Shown: piece by piece, positions 1 to 11,965 of the stretch
Layout of the letters: each line of letters starts with the position of its first letter
How positions within the stretch are numbered: the stretch's first letter is position 1
Source: Lucifuga dentata
Taxonomy: Eukaryota; Chordata; Actinopteri; Ophidiiformes; Bythitidae
Direction of reading: 5' to 3'
Assembly (NCBI GenBank): GCA_014773175.1
Contig: VXCM01001260.1
Coordinates: 27,808-91,807 of the forward strand
Length of the DNA stretch: 64,000 nucleotides
Position numbers and translations under genes: made by a program
Notes under the pieces: model-generated
Database searches by the model: none
Seen by the model: only the letters and a program-made list of their open reading frames with translations
Told to the model about the DNA's origin: nothing

Positions 1-646
1 TGAATGCTGTTACAAAACCCAAATGTTCCTATACTATTCTATGAAAACATATGTATCTGGGCTGGTCAAAATGGGTATACTTTCACCACAAAAACACATA
101 TATTGTAAATATATATGTGAACGTGTTTTTGTCCTATATTGTATAATATAGTTATATCAGTGTAATATAATATAGTCATTTGTTTTCATGTTTTTATACA
201 GAAATGTTAAATCTGCCTTTGTATGCAGACTTTTCTGGATTCATTATACAATATTGCATTGAGTGAAGCATAATTTAAAACAAATAGCTATATCCAAGGC
301 CCTTCTATTGGTGGTACCCACAGGGAACAATTCATTTTACAGTTCCAAGTAGAGGGCAGGTGACTTATTTCTTTGGCTGTGTTTTATACATGACTGTGTT
401 CATGCATGTTATAGAGCACCCTATAAAAACTTATACCCAGACCTACTGCACAGGACATGTATCACAGTTTGTTCCTGACATAGACACACTGTGTTTGTTC
501 ACAGTTAAAGTAAATACTACAGAGCCTTTATTATCTGTTTAGGAAAAACAAAGTTCCTATATGTTACTATAAAACATCAGAGGAAACGTAGGTCTTCAGT
601 CTTGGCAAACTTGAATGAGGTGATCCAGAGATGGAGGAAAGAAATG

Positions 647-647
647 G

Positions 648-706
<59 letters not shown>

Positions 707-708
707 NG

Positions 709-767
<59 letters not shown>
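647..767. repeat. (CA)n(GA)n microsatellite, duplicated around an N
   Basis: Two identical 60 bp blocks (647-706 and 708-767), each (CA)n followed by (GA)n and ending ACT, flank a single N at 707. The exact identity across the N suggests an unmerged assembly overlap; see findings. Confidence 0.9.
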
Positions 768-3700
768 CAAACACACATACACTTCTCTGACTTCGCAAGC
801 AGACTCAATCTTTCTGGGCTGGCACTTCCAACAGGAAACTGACAGTATTATGTGACACCATGGAATGTTCTAGGGAGCAGCAGCCCAGAAGTGCTGACCT
901 ACACCCAACAACAATGCCTCTTTTTGTCCTGCTTTACTCTCAAAATCTCAGCTCCCCTCTCCAATGCAGGTGTGGCACTAAGCAGTATACATGCTTCTTT
1001 TTTTTTCAGCAATCATAATTAAAAGAAATGAAGTCAGTATTTTCGAGCACAAATCAGAGCACTCAAGGGAATGACACAATTCTCTCTATGCGAGGCTTTA
1101 CAGAAACGTATGCTGCAGCACAGCATATGCCAGCTCTCATACAAGTTAATCAAAAATATAATTTGATTGGTCAACCAATAAAAAAAAAAAAAAAAAAAAN
1201 AAAAAAAAAAAAAAAAAAATACTGGAAAATGGGGATGCTTGGGCTTCTATTCAGAATACTGACAGGTAGGAATTGTCTCCTCAGAGATCCTGCAGTATGT
1301 CTGAGTAACATTTGCTATAAATTGGGATAATAATTCTGGAAACTAAAATGTGCATTATGAATGTCTGTAGTAGGATGCTGGCCAGCAGACTTTAAATATC
1401 ATCTACAGCAAACAACAGCAAGCTTAAACACAGCATATCATCCATTAATATTTCATATCATTGTTATATTGTTTACGGTAAAAACAGTTAAAAGCAGAAT
1501 GTTTTGTATTGGGATGATTATGTTATATTCAGTTATTTCACAGTATACAGTGAACACTTTGCTATAACATGCAGGTTTGTAATAGATTCTAATTGTAGTT
1601 CTAAATTCACTGTCTTGGCTCTGCGCTGAAGTTATTTTACTCCACTGTACTTCTCTGGGGTTTCACTTAAGAGGTTTGGACTGGAGGGTAAAAGCAAGTG
1701 TGATGCTCTGCCAAGTTGCATGGGGTTTAAAAAAGCAGTCTGTTTTTCAGGAATTGAATTGTCAGGTCCAACAGCTTTTTATCCCCTTGTTTTTGAGAGC
1801 AGTGACATCAAAATTGTTGTTTGGGTTTGACGGCAGTGAGGTACTGTCTTGAGATTATGGCTAAATGATCATAAACTGTTTCTTTGGAAATGATCCACAT
1901 ATGGCCAAAATCAAAAAAATGTTGGGCTCAGAAGTACTATAGGCAGAAATACTATCATTTAATATGATCATATTTGGAAGTTTAGACAAGTCAGAAGCTT
2001 ATTATTCTTAGGTTTGTTTCCATTTTTTCTTACACATACCATGCATATCTTTCATCACTATTAATCAATCAGAAGGAAATAAGTTTGCAAATGAAAACTT
2101 GAGAAAGCATAAACAGTATGTATATGTTATGTATATGAACAATAGTTGCTCTTATTGTTTCAGTAAATATAGTTTTGGGATTTGATTGAGCTGTATTTTC
2201 CTGCTTGTCCTGATATGAAGGATTTGCCTTAGCTTCATTGGGGTTTCAGCCACACAGCAGGAAGAAGATAAAAAGGGGGGCTTTGAGGAGAAAAAAAAAA
2301 TCACAGCGCATTAAAAACAAATCTACTGGGGGATCCACCAGCGGCTTAAGTGAGCCAAGACGATTAAAGGGTCAGTGGTCATAGACTGCAGGTAGAACGT
2401 ACCTGATGCCACTCACCTTGGGCCACATGAGGCGTTGCCAAAACCAATCTCTCAAATTCAAAAACATACACAGGAGACACAGTGAAGGTCGATGTAAAGT
2501 TACAGTAGATAATGGTAGCTAGCTAAGCAGATCCCTTGGCTTGTTCAGTCATTTCCTCCATGTCTTAAATAATGCTCAAAATAATGTCTTTTGAGGGGCC
2601 ACAACTAATCTGTTCAGTACCATCTATTTTGCAGTTAGTTTGTACATTTGAAGGACCATTCCAGTATTTTTGGAATGTTGCAGCTCATTTACTCGTAAAG
2701 TGATATTCTTTATACTACTACTAACACTTGTGAAAGCATACTTTAGTAGTTTGGATTTCTGCTTACCTTCTTCCCACCTTCTCAGCAGAGATGAAAACTT
2801 GATTAAGTTGGACAATCACACAGTAAACATCACATCCTTTACTGTCACGCCAGTTAAAATTAGTGTCATATGATAATGCAGTTGTAAGTGCAGATTGATT
2901 TGAAAGGTGTGATCTGCATTAGCAGGCAACGGAGGACTAGAAAAGATGCTCATTATGATGGACTTGAATAGAAATTAACAAGACCAACTTGCAGAACAGA
3001 TTTCACAGCTTTGTTCCCTAATATACCTTTTCTTGTAATTGACCAGCACTGTCATATGATTGGTTGTGATTAGAGTTCAACAATGCCAGATTTAAATGCA
3101 TTTGGAAATTGCATTTGCATCTCCAGTATATGACTGGTTAAGTAGCATGTGAAAATCTTAAATAACAGTAACAACATAATAACAAATGCTATGCACTGTC
3201 TTCTTGTGGAGGTGGACAGTATTCACCAGGACTTCTCACTTCAATATATCAGATTGTGAAAAGCTTTAGAAGAGTTTGTAGAGTGTTTGGATGCGGTCAG
3301 CATCTTTTTCAAAGAGAAAGGCTGAGATTACCCTGAACTGGAATAGGACACATGATTACCAAACCTGCAACAATGGACCCTTTTTGATGTGTGTAACGAA
3401 GGTTTTACCTTTGAAATGGAAATAACACAGCAGCTCAGCCACAGCAAGCAGAGACAAAGATCACACTAAATAAAGAAGTAGTATGAAATTTAATTATGTT
3501 TCTTTGTACATTAGTACATAATTGGGCAAACCTAAAAGTATGTAGGAGTCGGTCATTGTGATGTCACGTGTGTGTGTGTGTGTGTGCATGCAGTAAAAAA
3601 GATGATTTTTCATTGGGATACAGCAGTTAGTCACACAGATTGATACTGGATAATGGTGTCCAGGGAAGGCACCCCAGGTTGTATGTTTTTTTTTTTTTTT

Positions 3701-5251
3701 TTTTTTTTACTTGCCTGGAACATGAAGAGGTCCTTGTTTTAATACATCAAGGAGACAAAGAAAATTAACGAAAATTCCATGATTTTCATCTGTGGTAATC
3801 TTACATGATAGTGGTCTGCTGCTCATTAGGATGCTCAGTTGATTTGATTGTCTGTGTTGGCTGGAAAAAAATCTAGCAATGCTGTACTATATTTACTGTA
3901 AAGTTGAAAATTGCTGAGAGACAGAAGGCTACAACACAAAATGACACATATTCTCCTTGGACTTGGGTGTTCAGGGCTGGACTGCAGTGACTCAACATTT
4001 CCCTGTATCAATAAGGGCTTCTCTCTTCTCTCTGTCTGGTGTCACTAGCGGTGACTCTGAGTGGCTCCCCAGCCAAAGACCTGCTTTATCAAGCAGCCAA
4101 TTTAACAAGACAGCTCCTTTCATGCTTGTTGCCTTCTGCAGTGGTAATGGATTTCCTCAATGAGCGTCTCTCTTTCTCCAGGTTTCACACTTTTCTCTCC
4201 ATACTGCTGGGCTCCACTCCAGGTCAGATCTTTTGCCATTGACTTTGATTTCCTAAGGTAAGTGATCCATCGCTCCGGGCTCACCAGCATTGCCTGAAAT
4301 CTGGCCTCACTTTGGCTGCCCATGCCTGATATTGTACACTCTAATCCAAAGTGAAGTAGCACGTCTAAGTGGCCTGTCACCCCCCCATCCCCCACCCCGG
4401 CCCAAATCTCTCTCATCACCTCCTTTCGATTCCAAGCTCCCCAGCTAGGACTAATTTCCAGTGTGCAGGGAATGTAAAGGATACAGTGATATTAAGGGAC
4501 ATTAAACTGGTTGATGACATTTTGGTTGCATTAATGAAGACTGACACTTTAGACTTGTGAGGAGGGAGCATGAGGGACATGGAACAGTCAGCTTGTATGT
4601 GATGCCATTCAGTTTGGATAAACAAATGTAGTAAACTTTTGAACAAACTCCTGTCATTCATTTGAATTTGGCTCTGTAAAAATCTGTTATGGCATGATGT
4701 GTTGAATACATTTTGTTTGCCATGTGTAAACAGGGCTCATATCAGCCTTCTTTCCCTTTTCTTCAGCCTTGTTTTAGCAATCCTAAATCCATCCACTGTA
4801 ACTGATCTCAGCCATCATGGCACTTGAATTAATTCATAATGACAATGGCTCACTCTGTGGTTTCTGTTCAGATGTGGATTGTATTCAGTCTCCATTCCTC
4901 CCTTTAGGAAATGCAAACCAAGACCATATAACACTGTGCGTATTGTTTAATTGACTTGTGCTGTTGCTCATCCCAGACCTGATCATGTTCTGGTAGGGTG
5001 CAGGAAAGAACAAACCCAGGCTCAAATCATAGGAAACACATAAGATCTGGTTCTCCAAGGCTCTGTGACCTCATATGGTCTCTATAAATAAAAAGCACTG
5101 CTTACAGGACAGCAGGTGCCTAAGACATGTAAGTAGAAGGCGTGGTCATTTTAATTTCTTGGTAAAATCTGTCTTTTCCTGGAACTATATTCCCTGGTGG
5201 AGACTATATTGTCTTCCGTGCAGCTCCCTGATAGAGCAGTTAAATATACTT

Positions 5252-5308
5252 ACACACACACACACACACACACACTTACACGCACGCACACACACAAAAA
5301 AAAAAAAA
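5252..5308. repeat. (CA)n followed by A tract
   Basis: Imperfect CA dinucleotide repeat with CG interruptions, followed by a run of A ending at an N (5309). Confidence 0.9.
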
Positions 5309-8208
5309 NGTAAAGTAACATGCATGCAGGATGTATTGGGCTCAAATATGCTAAATCGTCACTATTTTCCTTTAATTTTCCTAAAATATAAGGTATAAGG
5401 TCATAAGGTTGAATAATAGAACCATATAATCTAAACAAAAATCTCTCTAATTCAAGAAGATAATTCACAGTATTAATCTTTTTGACCATGACAGATTTGC
5501 AACATCTCGCAAAAACAAATGAATGCCACACTTCTTGAAAGAAACACTGATGTAAACGTTCAACAATAAATGAAGAAGCTACATTATTCACATTACCACG
5601 TGGATACCAGATCAATAGTCGAGGTTTTGTTGTAGGGCAACACAAAAGATTTTGCCTTTGTGAGCGACGTTAGCAGCTGTTAAGCTTTTGCTGAACAGGA
5701 GGCCTAACACTGAGCACAAATTGATTCCAGATAGTGTCAGATCCTTCTGCACATTGATGTTACATTTAAGTCTTAGTCACTTTATTTGCATTGCCTTGGT
5801 CCATGGGCTATTCCTCAGGCCAGCACTTGTATTGAAGAACTGAAACAACCATATACAGTTTTATATATTCATTTATTCCTAAAGTAACTAAATATATTAA
5901 AACAAACAAAAATATTTAAGATATAGGCTTTGATTGCCTCCATCATGTCTGTTGAACACTGACAAAAACTGCCCCTGATTGAACTTTATTGCTATATAGC
6001 AAACAACAACAGTTATCCAAACAACACTTGAGCCCAAATTGAATCAGTTGAAATTGAAGTTACAGATGAACTCATAAACTTCCATTTTCATTCTACATCT
6101 CCCTTTCTAAAGGTTCACTCATAGTCATACCTACTTAAGGCCTATGATAGGAGAGCAAGTCACAAGAAACCTCATTGATGCCAACTCTTCCAGGGAGCCA
6201 ACATTAGATTTCAAACCACACACCATTACATCCTTAACTGTAGGAGTCACATTGAGAACAAGCCTCTGGAAAAATGGCATTACAATTTAGTAGTCCAGTT
6301 GAAAGCTTTTAAACCCAGAGCCTTAATATGAAACAGATGGCAAAGTTTGATTTTGCTGCAGTGATTCCAGAAGTGAACATGTCTCAATAAGTTGCCAAAT
6401 TTCTGACAACTTAGATATCCAATGCTCCAACATCATTTATCCCCTGAATTAACAACATAAATGGACTGTAATAATTTATTTGTCTTTTTTCCCAGATCAG
6501 AGTAACCTTTATACAGAGAGTCAGATGATTTTTTTTTCAAAGGTTTTTACATTTTTGTGCACAAAACCACAGTTCAGATTACTGCCAAATCCTAAAACAA
6601 AATGCACTGTACTCTAAACCAATAAACTGATAAATTAATACTTTTCAGTGTTTCTGTTGAGTAATGCACAGCCTTATATTTAGAAAAAAAAAAAGCAGCC
6701 CAAATGAATTTGAAACTTTAATCTGAACTTCACTATCAAAATCAAATGTTTTCCAGGCCTCATTCAGTTGGCACAACATGTCTTCTTTGTTCTTTTTCTG
6801 GCTGCTCATCACTTTTCTTCTCATTTACATTCTTATTTTCAGTGCACTACTGTGTCACAATAAATATCTGATAATATACATCCAGAATCATCTGTAACTA
6901 ATTTAAAACAGATTAATTAAGGGTTTGCATTTGTATTTACTCCTATTGTGTTTTAATGTTTCCATTCATATCACCATTGAATTATTAACCTTCAGATTTT
7001 ATTTTACAAATTATCTATACATATTTTAATAATGTTTATCTAGTTTTTAAACAAATAGATGCATGATTGGATGATCAACTGAATCTAATGCTCTAAACTC
7101 ACTGAGGGATGTCTTTATTCTCTTGGTAATAATAACAAGCTGGAAAGAATTGTCTGTTTCAGTACAAATGCATTTGCATTAATTGTGAATGCACGGGACA
7201 TTAAGGCAGAGCATTTTGGACATTTCTCTGATCTCTCTCAGTATTTAAGATTTGCTGGTCAGTGTCAAAGCAATAGTACATTAATGAGACATGTTAGAAT
7301 TACAGACGATTTTTTAAAAGGCAGGGCAAATCAAAAGGCTTTGCCACCTCTGGGTGGAGGGTCGTTGAGCTAGCCGGCTGTATTCTGTAGCTCTGTGGGA
7401 ATGGGAGACAAAGCCACAATAATCATGCCAAGATAATTGATGCTAAAACCAGGTTTTGTTCCATTGGTCATGCCATGGACATTGCTGAATCCCTAACAAT
7501 AGTATTATTCAGAATTCCTCTTGAGTCTCACAATTATAGGGAGTCAGTGCAAGTTGAATATGTTAACTAATTACATTCATCTAATAACATTAGTTGGCTT
7601 GGAGAACCAGCAGGTATTTTAATTTAGAGTAATTAAGTTTTTCTCTTCTTCATGGGTTTACCAATCAATTGAACACATGAAGAGAGAGAGAGCGGGAGAA
7701 AAGGAGAAAGAAAAAAAGTTAAGTGAACAGAACCAAAAATGCTCATCAAAAGCACTGAATGCATTTTGGTGCAAAGAGTTTTAGCATAGTCTTAGTGTGT
7801 GTTTTAATATGAAGAGAAAACTGGACGGCCATAATTAATCAGACATAGTGATCCTTTAAAAACAAAAAGAGATTTCAGGTAAATTTTGCATTGTTCCTGG
7901 AAACATACACAAAGAGCTCAGAATAGTTGACAATGGTTGTTGTATTTGCCTCAGCTGTCAACAGCAGGAAGATGGATTTTGTGTTGAACTAGTTTTGCAC
8001 CTACAACATAATTTTTTTCTGACTGCTTGAACTGACTCATGAGCTGGTTAATGAGTTTTGATGCTATGCTGTCATTTGTGGCTCTTGCTGCCCGTCTTCT
8101 CTCCTGTGCTAATAATGGTTATAATTTTGGTTGCTCTGAACAAGCATATCATGCGGTGATTTGTGAGATTTAAAGTTAAAGTCAGATTCTTAGAGATTTA
8201 TCTGTTCA

Positions 8209-8265
8209 TCACAGTTCATCACTGCTGCTAACCAGACAACTAAACCACAATTACAAACACAAGTT
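8209..8265 (+). repeat. Direct repeat copy 1 (partner at 8569-8625)
   Basis: The segment beginning TCACAGTTCATCACTGCTGC recurs exactly 360 bp downstream at 8569-8625 with only two or three mismatches over about 57 bp. No transposon termini were recognised between the copies. Confidence 0.8.
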
Positions 8266-8568
8266 TATCTGGTGATCAGAACTACAGACAATTTGTTGCA
8301 GTGGATAATGTGCTGTTTGTTTCAGTGATCAGAGGATTCAGCTTATCTGGCATTCCATGGATGCATCTTTACAGTGAACTTGATTACACAACCAAAAAGT
8401 ATATTATTGTTGTTATGACCCCTCATGTAAGAAAAATGCACAGCATACTGTGTTGAAATATGAGTAGATTTATTCATAGACATAAATTGCCTGGTAGGAA
8501 GTTGTTTTGTATTTTTTTTTTTTTCTTGGTGGAGGTCAGGGATGGTAGAAAGCCTGTAGGTCCGGTGG

Positions 8569-8625
8569 TCACAGTTCATCACTGCTGCTAACCAAACAAC
8601 TAAACCACAACTACAAACACAAACT
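8569..8625 (+). repeat. Direct repeat copy 2 (partner at 8209-8265)
   Basis: Second copy of the 57 bp segment described at 8209. The copies diverge after ACAAACACAA. Confidence 0.8.
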
Positions 8626-10592
8626 TATTATATAAAGCTTAAGGTTCTGGTGGACTTACTATCATTGTTGGTTTTGATTGTCTGTGGGCTTTGGAATCAT
8701 CTTCCCCCCTCTCAAGATCAAATATATTAATCATATTTGTTGTCTTGCAGTGTGCTACTGTATGCCTAGCTGAATACTTGATATTGTTTCACCGCATGCA
8801 TGTCATTGGGAGATATGCAAACTGATCGTTATCATCAACCAGTCAGATGTGTCAGACATATCTACAATTAAAAACAACACACATTGACTTCATATTTGAC
8901 AGAGGCGTTGTAAATGGAAATTACAATGACTTTACGGTTGGGATTTCTAAGCAATACCCAGCAGATAATGGCTCTAAAATACATGATTGAAACACTGTAA
9001 ATGTATACTGTATTAATCAATATACACTGCAAATTCTCTCATATTAACTTGGTACATTTATTTCATGTTAGATTTTTTTTTTTTTACTAATATGTACTCA
9101 TGTACTCACTCCATTTTACAAATTGTAACTTGTCATTGGCAGCTTTTGTGATATGAAAATAGTACAGAAGTTCCTCATCATTACAAAACAAAAGCTAACA
9201 AAGACAGCAGCCACAGAGAGTATTTTGTGGGCCATGTAACATGATTATGCCAATTTCAGTGTGCTAATGAATGGAAGTGTGCCAGTGTAACAGTCATCAT
9301 AGTGAGCATCTTCTTTGATGCTTCATCGTGCAGAAAGCTCTTAAACAAAATGTTTGAAGTGTCTGCTCGTGTAATAATGATTTATAATTCTCTTGAACTA
9401 ATGCAAAATTTGCTGGTAAAATTTTTTTGAAATAAAAATAAATTGTGCCCGGAGGGTCAAGCAAGATTCAAAAGAAGATCACCCAAGAGCAGCAAATGAT
9501 TTAATAAGCCACCAGCTCTACTACAGCATGGAGAGGAGCAAAATGGAGAATTTCAAAGTGTGTCTAATTAATACCAGTTTATTGCTCTGTCAATCTCTTT
9601 GGCCAGAGTGTGAATGAGGGGAGGGGTGCTTTTCTTATATGGAAGAGGACTTATTTTTACTCCTTAACTTAATATGAAAGTCTTAAACCAGCCTCCACAC
9701 AGAATAACTCCTTTTGCATTTTTTTTGTCTCATCACAAGCAGACAAAATTATGAATCTCATCCCTGCAACGCTTTGTTAAAATACTCATTAAAAATAGAA
9801 AACAACTTCCAAGATTTTTCCATCACCATTATTCCTCAAGGAATGAGTAAATGAATATTTAATATCACTTGCATCTATATGATTGCATAGTCATTATCAC
9901 AACCCAAATGCTTGATAAGCTTGGTGTGATATAATTTGTAATGTGTTAAATTTGCAGGGGAGACAATGTTGAATTCCTAAGACACCATTTTTTAATCTTA
10001 TATTGGTTTTTCATCACCACCGCCATGTCTACAGAGAAAAGACATGTCCCCAACAGAAGGGAGCAAATGCTAAAGATTCACAAGCAACAGGAGCAAATTG
10101 AGAACAAATTCTAACGAACATAGCAAACCAGACACAGTTGCACACAAACTCCACACATGCCCCGTGTCTGGACACACACACACACACACACACACAAACA
10201 ACTGCAGATTTTTACTTGTCGCTTATGAAATAGTCATTGGCTCATACACTAGTTATCATTGGCCTAGTTTACAAAAAAAAAAAAAAAAAAAAAAGAAAAG
10301 ACACAAATGTAAAATTGTGATGCTGGCTAAAGTTATTTTGTCATCATCTAGGTGATTTCTGCTCACAGCATTGACTAGTGCTTTTAGTCATCAATTAACT
10401 TGCTGACCAGACTCCTAAAACATACACACACACACACATTTGGTACAGTTATATGTTTGGCAAGTATTTGGAACAGACATTTTTGTCACTCTTCAACATC
10501 AAAAATTCATATTTGCAGACAGAGTACATTGTAGCTGTGTTTTCACAGACTCAATATGTAGATTCTCATGTTAACAGCCCTTTTATCTTGAG

Positions 10593-11965
10593 ACACAGTT
10601 GCAGAAAAGTCATGGTGGCCAAAATGATTGGGATCTTGCATCACCTTAGCCTCTGGGCATTAAGTTGTTTAAAGAGTCAGCCACATATTTGATGCCATAC
10701 CAGAGTACTGTAGGTAATCTATCCATGAAAACAAATGAAACTGAAATCACATCAAGATGCAAGACACTGCCTTTAGAACTTGACCAATGAGCAGCAACAG
10801 TCTGGTAGTGCTGACAGATATTTGCAACGATCAGTTCTTACATTTATTTTGCGACAATCTCTACCAAACATTTCCTGTAGCTGCTGATCAGGCTTGCACA
10901 ACTGTGAAGAGGAATATTAGACCATTCCATCCTACAAAAATGTTTCAGTACATCAGTATTTCTCCTCAGGTCATGCCAGCATTTCAGTTTGGTCTGACAT
11001 GGTAATTCCAAACTAAACCACAATTTTACCATTTTTAAACCATTCTTTTGTTTATTTGCTTGTGTTTTGGGTCATTGTCTTCTTGTATCATCATACTTCT
11101 ATTAAGTGTCAGGTGATGGGTTACCACCCCTAGCATTCTCCTTAACATTTCTTATTGATTATAAGATGCCCATGCCCTGAGGTAGCAAAACAGCTCCGAA
11201 CCATGATGCTCCCTCCACCATGTTCACAGTTGGGATGAAAGTGTTAGTGTTGGTGTGCTGTGCCTTTCTACATCCTAACGTGGTGTGTCTTTCTGCCAAA
11301 CAGCTCAACATTTGTCTCATCTGTCCACAGAAGAACAGTGGCTTCCTTCATTTTGTACTGTCATTGAACACAATTTTGGCTCAGTATTGTTCATATAGTT
11401 AACTCATAAACAGAGATTTTAGCAAGTTGATGTGGTTTTAGAGATGCTTTTGCTCCCCAATTCTTCTCTGAAATTTGTTTTGATCAAATTCAAAAATACT
11501 TTATTGTCCTTTGAGTTCACACAAAAAGGAAAGTTTTCTTTGGTATATTGTCTCTTACCCAAGAACTTGTCCATAAAAAACACATAACACAGATTTGAGA
11601 AAATATTTCACGTAAATATTGGGAAATGGAACTGAGCTTTCTTGAGAAGACTGTCAGTAACCAGACTTTGTGTGCCTGTTTTATAAAGCAGAGCATCTCT
11701 AAAAACCCCAAACTCAATCATATCTGACTCCAAATAGCTTTTACAGGTGTTCTTAAAGCAGAGGTTCACTTAAGTTTTCAACCTAGGCTGTGAATGTTTA
11801 AATGGTTATAGTGTTTAGAAGAGCCAGCGCATTTTTGGTTTCCTCATTAGTTTATGCATATTTGTTTGTCTATTAGTGTGACTTAGATGAAAATCAGCCC
11901 ACATTTGATGAGTAATTAAAGCAGAAATTTTGGTAATTCCAAAGGGGTCACTAATTAGTATATTG
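10593..11965 (-). mobile_element. Decayed Tc1/mariner-type DNA transposon
   Basis: The left end has ACAGTTGCAGAAAAGT (about 10594) and the right part GGTAATTCCAAAGGGGTCAC (about 11936-11955), both resembling ends of abundant fish Tc1-like elements as I know them. Between them lies a broken transposase on the minus strand. The exact right terminus is lost, so the end coordinate is approximate. A short segment near 11485-11520 reading as a reversed '...GGACAATAAAGTA' tail may be a separate retroelement fragment. The element lies in the intergenic region 3' of sox6. Confidence 0.7.
11000..11350 (-). pseudogene. Broken Tc1-like DDE transposase fragment
   Basis: On the minus strand 11327-11295 reads WTDETNVELFG, the Tc1-family motif carrying the first catalytic Asp. 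11225-11202 in the same frame reads EHGGGSIM. 11085-11062, in a different frame, reads QEDNDPKH, the motif carrying the second catalytic Asp. A stop codon follows shortly after the first motif (HHVRM, stop) and at least one frameshift lies between HGGGS and DNDPKH. The order and spacing (first to second Asp about 83 codons) match Tc1-type transposases. The third acidic residue was not identified. The element cannot be active. Confidence 0.75.

Larger units (their letters stand above)
1..10592. other. Intergenic DNA 3' of sox6, no gene seen
   Basis: Only short open frames without recognisable protein content occur. The stretch is AT-rich and holds the (CA)n(GA)n duplication at 647-767, A or T tracts (1180-1219, 3687-3709), a (CA)n/A tract at 5252-5308, a 57 bp direct repeat (8209 and 8569) and otherwise apparently unique sequence, some of which may be noncoding regulatory DNA of the SOX6 gene desert (inference). 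Confidence 0.6.

Noticed and set aside
11220..11402. Secreted small protein on plus (MFTVGMKVLVLVCCAFLH...)
   Set aside because: It is the antisense of the broken Tc1 transposase motifs WTDETNVELFG and EHGGGSIM.
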